From: Loktanella fryxellensis | Lineage (GTDB): Bacteria > Pseudomonadota > Alphaproteobacteria > Rhodobacterales > Rhodobacteraceae | Length of the DNA: 64,000 nt | Reading direction: 5' to 3' | Assembly: GCF_900110065.1 (NCBI RefSeq) | Contig: NZ_FOCI01000004.1 | Coordinates: 62,001 to 126,000, forward strand | In this document: positions 18,582-25,163 of the stretch, in pieces | Layout: each line of letters begins with the position of its first letter | How positions within the stretch are numbered: the stretch's first letter is position 1 | The notes under the pieces: generated by a model | What the model saw: only the letters and a program-made list of their open reading frames with translations | Databases searched by the model: none | Told to the model about the DNA's origin: nothing | Made by a program: the position numbers and the translations under genes

Positions 18582-19033
18582 ACGTCCACCCCCAGATCGG
18601 TGCAGAGCACACCGTCCAGATGGTCGCGCTCATGCTGCACGATGACCGCCTCGACCCCGTCGAACACGCGCTCCGCCACCGCACCGTCCAGACCCTGCCA
18701 GCGCAGCGTCACCTGACCGGGCCGCGTGACCGACACCGTGCGACCGGGGATCGACAGGCATGCCTCGTCGCAGGCGACCAGTGTCTCACCGCTGGCCACG
18801 ATCTGCGGATTGACGAACACCTGCGGCGCGGGCGTGCCCGTCTTCCAGTCGGCATCCATGACGAAGACCCGGCTCAGCACGCCGATCTGCGGCGCCGCCA
18901 GACCGCGACCGGGCGCGGCATACATCACGTCCAGCATCTCGGCGGCAAGCACCGCAAGGTCCGTGTCAAACGCCGTCACGGGCGCGCAGACCGTGCGCAG
19001 GGCCGGATCGGGGTCCGTCAGAATGGGCCGCAT
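18578..19033 (-). CDS. def: peptide deformylase paralogue (second copy)
   Basis: A 151-aa deformylase, shorter at the C-terminus than the first copy. Motifs: GRGLAAPQIG, DEACLSIPG (Ala in place of Gly beside the metal Cys) and QHERDH (HExxH intact), so it is probably active. The start at 19033 (MRPILTDPD) lies at the edge of a tandem repeat whose units carry GGTGGGC, which may act as the ribosome site; a GTG at 19042 is an alternative. It is translationally coupled to the third gene. Confidence 0.88.
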   Translation of the reverse strand: MRPILTDPDPALRTVCAPVTAFDTDLAVLAAEMLDVMYAAPGRGLAAPQIGVLSRVFVMDADWKTGTPAPQVFVNPQIVASGETLVACDEACLSIPGRTVSVTRPGQVTLRWQGLDGAVAERVFDGVEAVIVQHERDHLDGVLCTDLGVDV

Positions 19034-19076
19034 CACGCCCACCGCATCACGCCCACCGCCTCATGCCCACCGCCTC
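19028..19076. repeat. 14-base tandem repeat at the def/def junction
   Basis: About three and a half units of CGCATCACGCCCAC or its variant CGCCTCATGCCCAC. The array spans the end of the first def gene and the start of the second. Read on the minus strand each unit supplies GGTGGGC followed by ATG or GTG, so it offers several possible start sites. Confidence 0.75.
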
Positions 19077-19596
19077 ATGTTCTCGCCCGCTCGCGCTTCA
19101 GCTTCTGCATCTTGCGGGTGATCATCTGCCGCCGCAGCGGTTTGAGGTAGTCGATGAACAGCTTGCCCTCCAGGTGGTCGATCTCGTGCTGCACGCAGGT
19201 CGCCCACAGGCCCGCGAACCTCTCGGTCTGCGTCACACCGTCAAGGTCCATCCACCGCACCTCGACCTGCGCAGGGCGCTCCACGTCGGCGTATTGCTCG
19301 GGGATCGACAGACACCCCTCCTCGTAGGTGCTCAGCTCGTCGCTCTCCCACGTCACCTCAGGGTTCAGCAGGACCATCGGGCGGGCGGGGGTGGCGTCGT
19401 CCTTGACGCAATCCATCACCATGACCCGCAGCATGACGCCGACCTGCGGCGCGGCCAGCCCGATGCCGGGGGCGTCGTACATCGTCTCCAGCATGTCGGT
19501 GGCAAGCTGGCGCAGCACAGGCGTCACCTCCGCCACCGGATCTGCGGGCTTCTTCAGGCGGGGATCCGGGTGGATCAGGATGGGGCGAATGGTCAT
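19075..19596 (-). CDS. def: peptide deformylase (canonical copy)
   Basis: Removes the formyl group from nascent N-formyl-Met; an Fe2+ hydrolase near the ribosome exit. This 173-aa copy has all motifs intact: GIGLAAPQVG, EEGCLSIP and QHEIDHLEG, and ends in a basic helix (KRERART) as in E. coli Def, where it touches the ribosome. The start at 19596 (MTIRPILIHPD) matches the family. It is the first gene of the tandem triplet; in many genomes fmt follows def, but here two more def genes do. Confidence 0.95.
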   Translation of the reverse strand: MTIRPILIHPDPRLKKPADPVAEVTPVLRQLATDMLETMYDAPGIGLAAPQVGVMLRVMVMDCVKDDATPARPMVLLNPEVTWESDELSTYEEGCLSIPEQYADVERPAQVEVRWMDLDGVTQTERFAGLWATCVQHEIDHLEGKLFIDYLKPLRRQMITRKMQKLKRERART

Positions 19597-19671
19597 GGGC
19601 CCGATGTAACCCCTGCCCCGCCGCTTGCCAAGGACACCGCCGCACCAAGGGTTCATGGCCGGATTTTCGCC

Positions 19672-19699
19672 TTGGCCCCGCGCCCCTGCCTGCTAGAGT
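19672..19699 (+). promoter_or_regulatory. putative patB promoter
   Basis: TTGGCC (19672-19677) and TAGAGT (19694-19699), 16-base spacer, 30 bases before the ATG. Confidence 0.42.
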
Positions 19700-19728
19700 C
19701 GCGCCGAACAGCCGTGACAGGACAGCCC

Positions 19729-20898
19729 ATGGATTTCGACACGCCCATCGACCGCCGCGACACGCACTGCGTCAAATGGGACGGGATGCAGGCGGCCTAT
19801 GGCGTCGACCCGGCGGACGGAATCGCGATGTGGGTGGCCGACATGGATTTCGCCGCGGCGCCGGTCATTCAGGACGCGGTGCAGGCGATGCGCGACCACG
19901 GCGTCTACGGCTATTTCGGCAACATGACCCCCTACACCGATGCGATCCGCTGGTGGATGCGGCACCGCCACGGCTGGGACGTGGCGGCGGGCGACATCTT
20001 CACCACCCATGGCCTCGTGAACGGCACGGGCCTGTGTGTTGATGCCTTCACCGCACCCGGCGATGCGGTCGTGATCTTTACCCCGGTCTATCACGCCTTC
20101 GCCCGCGTCATCACAGCCGCGGGGCGAGAGGTGCGGTCCTGCGAACTGGTCAACACCGATGGCCGCTACACGATGGACTTCGACACCTACGATGCCCAGA
20201 TGACCGGGTCGGAGCGCATGGTGATCCTCTGCTCGCCACACAACCCCGGTGGCCGCGTCTGGACCCGCGCGGAGCTGGAGAAGGTCGCAGCCTTCGCCCG
20301 CCGTCATGACCTGATCCTCGTGTCGGACGAGATCCACCACGACCTGCTGATGCCGGGTCAGACCCACACGGCCATGGCCTTGCTCGACGGCATCGCGGAC
20401 CGGCTGGTGATGATGACGGCAGCGACCAAGACGTTCAACATCGCGGGCAGCCATACGGGGAACGTCATCATCGCCGACCCCGCGCTGCGCGACCGCTTCG
20501 CCGCGCGGATGAACGCATTGGGCCTGTCGCCGAACAGCTTCGGCCTGCACATGGTGACGGCGGCCTATTCGTCCGCCGGGGCCGCGTGGGTGGACGCGTT
20601 GTGCGCTTACCTCGACGGCAACCGCCGCCTGTTCGACGACGGCTTGAATGCCATCCCCGGCGTCCGGTCGATGACGCTGGAGGCGACCTACCTCGCTTGG
20701 GTCGATTTCGCAGGAACCGGCATGACGACTGAAGAAATCCTGCGCCGCGTCCAGCAGGATGCCCGCATCGCTCCAAACCACGGTCCCACCTTCGGTCCGG
20801 GCGGGGACACGTTCCTGCGGTTCAACCTCGGCGCGCCGCGCGCGCAGGTCGCAGAGGCTGTGGCGCGGCTTCATGCAGCTTTCGCCGACCTGCAATAA
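19729..20898 (+). CDS. PatB/MalY-type PLP enzyme (cystathionine beta-lyase-like)
   Basis: Fold-type I PLP enzyme, 389 aa, similar to PatB/MalY C-S lyases. Landmarks: MWVADMDF near the N-terminus, YGYFGNMTPY, the aminotransferase motif SPHNPGGRVW, the SDEIHHDLL Asp, and TKTFNIAGSHTGN with the PLP Lys. The enzyme likely cleaves cystathionine or cysteine to pyruvate, ammonia and a thiol. AGGAC precedes the ATG. It is divergent from the def cluster and has its own promoter. Confidence 0.9.
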   Translation: MDFDTPIDRRDTHCVKWDGMQAAYGVDPADGIAMWVADMDFAAAPVIQDAVQAMRDHGVYGYFGNMTPYTDAIRWWMRHRHGWDVAAGDIFTTHGLVNGTGLCVDAFTAPGDAVVIFTPVYHAFARVITAAGREVRSCELVNTDGRYTMDFDTYDAQMTGSERMVILCSPHNPGGRVWTRAELEKVAAFARRHDLILVSDEIHHDLLMPGQTHTAMALLDGIADRLVMMTAATKTFNIAGSHTGNVIIADPALRDRFAARMNALGLSPNSFGLHMVTAAYSSAGAAWVDALCAYLDGNRRLFDDGLNAIPGVRSMTLEATYLAWVDFAGTGMTTEEILRRVQQDARIAPNHGPTFGPGGDTFLRFNLGAPRAQVAEAVARLHAAFADLQ

Positions 20899-20907
20899 CC
20901 GCCCCGA

Positions 20908-21258
20908 TCAGGCGCGCGGCAGCAGACCCGCAGGCACTACGTCCAGCCTGTCATAGTCGACGGGCGCCGTTTCGCTGACCAGATGCAGCCATTTGAACTC
21001 GACGACGCATTCGCCGCCGTCGGTCTGCGTGCCGACGATCAGCGCCTGATACAGGTGGCGCACGCCGTCATAGATATCGACGCGACCGCGCAGCTGCTCG
21101 CTGGCGCCGGCGTCCATCGCCATCCCCTCGGCCCACAGCCTGCGGATGCGGATCACCGTCTCGCCGTCGCGCACGCTCAGACGATTGCCCCGCTGAACCG
21201 AGGCGCGCCGCGCATCGCGCAGGCCCTGAAAAACGGCATCCGGCAGAAAATGGGTCAT
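20908..21258 (-). CDS. conserved protein of unknown function
   Basis: A 116-aa protein I do not recognise. It opens MTHFLPDAVFQGLRDARRAS and has a Cys in GTQTDGGECVVEFKW. It looks like a small soluble alpha/beta protein without a signal or membrane helix. A strong GGAGG site precedes the ATG, and codon use resembles its neighbours, so it is likely a real gene. It is convergent with patB, 10 bases apart. Confidence 0.75.
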   Translation of the reverse strand: MTHFLPDAVFQGLRDARRASVQRGNRLSVRDGETVIRIRRLWAEGMAMDAGASEQLRGRVDIYDGVRHLYQALIVGTQTDGGECVVEFKWLHLVSETAPVDYDRLDVVPAGLLPRA

Positions 21259-21583
21259 GATGGTCCTCCGTTGCTGACAGCCTAACGATCAAATCGTGTA
21301 TTTGTTCAGGCGAAAATCCGCCGCATTGCGGCAGCGCAGGCGCGGCAAATGCCCCATCCGCCCGCAACACCTTGCCACGACTGACATTTCATCGGCGAAA
21401 AGCCCCGCAGACATCCGGTCGGCTGTGGCGTTGCGATCACGCGGCAAGCCTGCCCGGGGCCCTCACCCGCGACCCGACACCCCTGCCGGCCCCGAATCGC
21501 CCCGGTCCCGTCCATGCCGCCAACCACTCGCTTTTTAGGAAATACTCCCCCCGGAGGGTCCGGCACCGCCGGACGGTGACCCG
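21259..21583. other. 325-base intergenic stretch before the cob genes
   Basis: No supported gene. A 28-codon minus-strand frame (21306-21392, MKCQSWQGVAGG...) lacks a ribosome site. The right end carries a copy of the hairpin element (21531-21574). The region must also hold the promoter of the 20908-21258 gene; TGAACA and TTAGGC with 17-base spacing on the minus strand is a weak candidate. Confidence 0.5.
21531..21574. repeat. hairpin element, variant type, left copy beside cobL
   Basis: AGGAAATACTCCCCCC, GGAGG, then a perfect 7-bp stem GTCCGGC/GCCGGAC with an ACC loop (21558-21574). It ends 10 bases from the cobL stop. Read on the minus strand it is a hairpin followed by GGGAGTATTTCC, the same layout as the other copies. 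A partly matching inverted copy lies at 23401-23438. Confidence 0.7.
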
Positions 21584-22786
21584 TCACCGCTTCACGGCAC
21601 TCCATTGCAGGACCGGCATGGCATCGTCCCAGACGACGCCAGACTCCTCCCGAACGGCGCGGCTGACCGCAATCCGCACCAGATCGCCACCCCGGCTGGC
21701 GTGCAGGGACGCCAGCCCCGCCTCGGCCTGCGGCGTGGTCGCGTTGACGACGAGCCGCCCCAAGGGGCGCAGCGCGTCCCAAGCGGCGGCGAAGGTCACG
21801 TCGCTCAGGCCGCCACCGATGCAGATAGCATCCGGCGCGGGCAGCCCGGCCAGACACTCCGGTGCTGTCCCGTCGATCAGGTCCAGCCGGGGCGTGCCCA
21901 GCGCCAACGCGTTGGCGGCGGCCATGGCGCGCAGATCGCCCAACGGCTCGATCCCGATGGCGCGGGCATAGCGGGCGGCGCGCATCCATTCGATGGCGAC
22001 CGATCCCGACCCGCAACCGATATCCCACAACAGCGCGCCGCGCATCGGCATCAGCTTGGCCAGCGTCGCGGCCCGCACCTCCTGCCGGGTCAGGGTGCCG
22101 TCCGACTGGAACAGCGCATCCGCCAGCCCCGGCACACGCGGCAGCAGCGCCGCGTCGGGGGCGGCGAGGCATTCCACCGCCAGCGTATTGAAGGGCGGGA
22201 CCACGTGATCCCATGTCGCAGCAATCCCGTCGAACCGCGCCTCGTCCGCCCCGCCCATCGCCGCGAACACCGTCATGCGGGACTGGCCGAAGCCGCGCTG
22301 CGTCAGATAGGTCGCGATCTGCGCGGGCGTGTCGGCGCCCGTCGTCAGGATCAGCAGCCGCGCGTCGGGCTGCACGAAGGCCACCATCTGCGCCACCGGG
22401 CGGCCATGCACGCTGACCGTCTCGACGTCAGCAAGGCTCCACCCCATGCGGGCGGCGGCCAGCTGGAACGCGCTGAGCTGCGGATGATACACGATCTCGG
22501 CCGGATCGATGGCCCGCCCGATCCGCGCGCCGACCGAGAACCACAGCGGATCGCCCGTCACCAGCACCACAGCGCGCCGCCCGCGCTGCGCACGGATCAG
22601 CGCAATCATCGCGTCGAACGTGGCGGGCCAGGCCAGCCGCTCGGCGGTGACGGCGGGCGACAGGACGGCGTGGCGGTCGCCGCCGATGACGACCTCCGCC
22701 GCCTCGACCACCGCGCGGGTGGCGGGGGTCAGGCCGTCCATGCCGTCTTCGCCGATGCCGACGATATGCAGCCAGGGGGATGTCAT
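21584..22786 (-). CDS. cobL: precorrin-6Y C5,15-methyltransferase (decarboxylating), CobL
   Basis: Bifunctional corrin-ring enzyme of the aerobic cobalamin route: methylates C5 and C15 and removes a carboxyl from precorrin-6Y. The 400-aa chain joins a CbiE-like tetrapyrrole methylase (LHIVGIGEDGMDGLTPATRA, then LVTGDPLWFSVG) to a CbiT-like half with a SAM motif (LLWDIGCGSGSVAIEWMRAA). Its ATG overlaps the cobH stop by four bases. Only these two cob genes are adjacent in this window. Confidence 0.92.
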   Translation of the reverse strand: MTSPWLHIVGIGEDGMDGLTPATRAVVEAAEVVIGGDRHAVLSPAVTAERLAWPATFDAMIALIRAQRGRRAVVLVTGDPLWFSVGARIGRAIDPAEIVYHPQLSAFQLAAARMGWSLADVETVSVHGRPVAQMVAFVQPDARLLILTTGADTPAQIATYLTQRGFGQSRMTVFAAMGGADEARFDGIAATWDHVVPPFNTLAVECLAAPDAALLPRVPGLADALFQSDGTLTRQEVRAATLAKLMPMRGALLWDIGCGSGSVAIEWMRAARYARAIGIEPLGDLRAMAAANALALGTPRLDLIDGTAPECLAGLPAPDAICIGGGLSDVTFAAAWDALRPLGRLVVNATTPQAEAGLASLHASRGGDLVRIAVSRAVREESGVVWDDAMPVLQWSAVKR

Positions 22787-23379
22787 GGGTGATCCTGTGC
22801 GTCGGGGTCCAGCAGGGCCGTGACGGCGGCGGCAGCCAGTGCCGGACCGCCCCGGCGCCCACGCAGGACGATGACCGCACAGCCGCGCGGATGGGCGACC
22901 AGTTCCGCCTTGGCCGCCGCCGCATCGACCAATCCGGCGGGACAGGCGACGATCAGCGCGGGGTGCGGCCCACCCCGGTCGAGGTGGTCGAGCAGACGGA
23001 ACAGGGCCAGCGGCTGCGTGCCGATCCCCACGACGCTGCCCGCCAGATGCGGCAGCCACAGGTCGATGGCACCGTCCGCCGCCTCCTGCACAGGGGCGAT
23101 CACCGGGTTCCGCGCGGGTCGCTGCGGCGCGATCCCGGCGGCCACCATGGGACCGTCGCACAGGATCGCCGCACCCGCCGCGAGGGCTGCGCGCCCCGCA
23201 GTCACGGCCGCCGGCGACACGATCAGACGGTCGGCAACCTCCACCATGCCGCAGGCGGCGATGACCTGCGCCATCAGGGATCGCTGGTCCGCGGGAAACC
23301 GCGCCAGCCGGCCCTCGGCCATGGCGATGACCTCGGCCTGGACCCGGATCGCTGCGGGATCGTCGCGGAAGGGTCTCAT
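22783..23379 (-). CDS. cobH: precorrin-8X methylmutase-like protein, catalytic His replaced by Ala
   Basis: CobH moves a methyl from C11 to C12 to give hydrogenobyrinic acid. This copy is 198 aa, with family segments GAAILCDGPMVAAGI, LAGSVVGIGTQPLALF and CPAGLVDAAAAKAEL. Relatives carry a catalytic His in MxHACG (His43 in P. denitrificans CobH); here the aligned stretch is VIAACGMVEV with Ala41 in that place. The N-terminus is also short, lacking the usual tyrosine-rich lead. It may be impaired, or another acid may serve. ATG 23379 is the likely start. Coupled to cobL. Confidence 0.85.
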   Translation of the reverse strand: MRPFRDDPAAIRVQAEVIAMAEGRLARFPADQRSLMAQVIAACGMVEVADRLIVSPAAVTAGRAALAAGAAILCDGPMVAAGIAPQRPARNPVIAPVQEAADGAIDLWLPHLAGSVVGIGTQPLALFRLLDHLDRGGPHPALIVACPAGLVDAAAAKAELVAHPRGCAVIVLRGRRGGPALAAAAVTALLDPDAQDHP

Positions 23380-23400
23380 GCGGGCGGGCCTCTGGGCAGG

Positions 23401-23438
23401 GTGAGGGGTCGGACCCTCCGAGGGGGGGGTATTTCGGG
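23401..23438. repeat. hairpin element, variant type, right copy upstream of cobH
   Basis: On the minus strand GAAATACCCCCCCC, then GGAGGGTCCGAC, closely like the 21531-21574 copy but inverted. The stem GAGGG/CCCTC is shorter. It lies 22 bases before the cobH start, so the cobH-cobL pair is bracketed by inverted copies. Confidence 0.6.
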
Positions 23439-23489
23439 CAAGATGATGCATCCGGTGCTGCCGGGATAGGCGACTGCACCCGGTTTGTG

Positions 23490-23551
23490 AAGGCGGCACC
23501 CGTGGGTGACGCCCCCCCTGCGTCAGCGCAGGGGGGCCGTGCAGCCGCCTT
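23490..23551 (+). other. candidate structured RNA element upstream of yqjG
   Basis: An 8-bp outer stem AAGGCGGC/GCCGCCTT encloses a weak ACC/GGT hairpin and a perfect 10-bp hairpin CCCCCCTGCG/CGCAGGGGGG with loop TCAG (23513-23536). This is a three-way-junction-like fold of 62 nt, 61 bases before the yqjG start. It could be a leader structure, a terminator or a small RNA; no known family is recognised. Confidence 0.45.
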
Positions 23552-23612
23552 GGGTGGTGGCGGGCCGCAGACGGCCTAACTTTCCACTTACAGACAAAAA
23601 GGGAGTGAACCG

Positions 23613-24599
23613 ATGGGCCTGCTGGTCGATGGAACGTGGCAAGACAAGTGGTACGACACCAAGAAAACCGGGGGGTCGTTCAAACGCGACGAGGCCCGTT
23701 TCCGCAGCTGGATCACCGCCGACGGCAGCGCAGGGCCCACGGGCGATGCGGGATTCAAGGCCGAGAGCGGACGCTACAACCTCTATGCCAGCTACGCCTG
23801 CCCCTGGGCGCACCGGGCGCTGGTGTTCCGACTGCTGAAAGGCCTGCGCGACCACATCACCGTGTCGGTCGTCCACCCCGAAATGCTGTCGGACGGCTGG
23901 ACGCTGTCAGACGACTATCCGGGGGCCACTGGCGACGACCTGTTCGGCCTGCCGTTCCTGCGCGACGTGTATCTGAAGGATACGCCGGACATGACCGGTC
24001 ACGTCACCGTGCCGCTGCTGTGGGACAAGGAACTGGGCCGGATCGTGTCCAACGAATCCTCCGAGATCATCCGCATGTTCAATTCCGCCTTCGACGGGCT
24101 GTCAGGCAATACGGACGACTATTGGCCCACCGCGCTGCGCGATGCCATCGCGCCACTGAACGCGCGGATCTACGACACGGTGAACAACGGCGTCTACAAG
24201 GCCGGTTTCGCCACATCTCAGGACGCCTATGACGCAGCGGTGCATCCACTGTTCGACAGCCTCGACTGGCTGGAAGGGATCCTATCGCAGAACCGCTACC
24301 TGACAGGCGACCGGATTACCGAAGCGGACTGGCGGCTGTGGACGACGCTGGTGCGGTTCGACAACGTCTATCACACGCACTTCAAGTGCAACCGCGCCTT
24401 CATCAGCGACTATCCCGCGCTGTGGGGCTTCACGCGAGAGCTCTATCAGTGGCAGACGCCGGATGGTGCGGTCGCGGATACGGTGAACATGGATCACATC
24501 GTGCGCCACTATCACTACAGCCATGAGACGGTGAACCCCTACCGGATCATCCCGATCAACCCGTGGCCGGACTTTACCCTAGCGCACGGACGCGGCTGA
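23613..24599 (+). CDS. yqjG: glutathionyl-hydroquinone reductase (YqjG/ECM4 type)
   Basis: Xi-class glutathione transferase that reduces glutathionyl-hydroquinones in the cytoplasm. 328 aa, as usual. It has the conserved opening (FRSWITADGSAGPTG), the catalytic Cys in YASYACPWAHRAL, the IVSNESSEIIRMFNSAF glutathione-binding segment, and the C-terminal helical domain with TGDRITEADWRLWTTLVRFD. The C-terminus (HYHYSHETVNPYRIIPINP) is family-specific. Its last 21 bases overlap the end of the convergent receiver gene. Confidence 0.93.
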   Translation: MGLLVDGTWQDKWYDTKKTGGSFKRDEARFRSWITADGSAGPTGDAGFKAESGRYNLYASYACPWAHRALVFRLLKGLRDHITVSVVHPEMLSDGWTLSDDYPGATGDDLFGLPFLRDVYLKDTPDMTGHVTVPLLWDKELGRIVSNESSEIIRMFNSAFDGLSGNTDDYWPTALRDAIAPLNARIYDTVNNGVYKAGFATSQDAYDAAVHPLFDSLDWLEGILSQNRYLTGDRITEADWRLWTTLVRFDNVYHTHFKCNRAFISDYPALWGFTRELYQWQTPDGAVADTVNMDHIVRHYHYSHETVNPYRIIPINPWPDFTLAHGRG

Positions 24600-24995
24600 C
24601 CGCTCGCCGTAATGGGACACGATCGCCGCCAGCTCGTCTGGCGGCGTCGCCCGCTGCAGCATCAACCTAGCCGTCGCACTGTGGGCAAAGATTGAGCCGT
24701 CCGAGAAGAAACTGTTGTCGGTGACGCAGATCAGGTTCGCCTGTGGCTGCCGGAATGCCGCCATGTCTGCGACGGTGAGGGCATTGCCGTCGTCCAGCAC
24801 GATATCCAGCACGATGACGTGGAACGGGTCGGCCTCGATTGCTGCCACCGCGCGTTCGGCGGTCGTCACGAGTGTGACGACGGCACCCTGACGTGCCAGA
24901 TGGTTGCGCCAGACGGCACCCAATTCTGGATGGCTCTGCACGATCAGGACGTGCAGAAGCTGATCGTGGTCCGGGTGCGCTGAGGGTTGTGACAT
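24579..24995 (-). CDS. single-domain response-regulator-like protein with degenerate active site
   Basis: A 138-aa stand-alone receiver domain. The phosphoacceptor Asp stays (VIVLDIVLDDG), but the N-terminal acidic pair is replaced (LIVQSHPE instead of a DD-type motif) and the usual Lys near the end is missing (LMLQRATPPDEL). The Mg2+ site and signalling Lys are thus lost, so phosphorylation is doubtful; it may act as a pseudo-receiver (inference). The start at 24995 (MSQPSAHPDHDQ) is a choice; the frame is open to 25118. Its end overlaps yqjG. Confidence 0.72.
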   Translation of the reverse strand: MSQPSAHPDHDQLLHVLIVQSHPELGAVWRNHLARQGAVVTLVTTAERAVAAIEADPFHVIVLDIVLDDGNALTVADMAAFRQPQANLICVTDNSFFSDGSIFAHSATARLMLQRATPPDELAAIVSHYGERSAASVR

Positions 24996-25163
24996 GTCCG
25001 AAAGGTAGCCCACACCACGCAAATAGCCACAGGGTCGCGGACCATGCCGGCGTTTTTTCGCCCGGTGCCATGCCGAACGCCGGTTTGCTGGGCGCAACCG
25101 CCGCGCCGATGCAACCACGACGCGTGGCCGGACCGGCCGAATACAATCGCAGCCATCGGCGCG

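Noticed and set aside
21306-21392. 28-codon minus-strand frame with three Cys
   Set aside because: No ribosome site and too short to judge.
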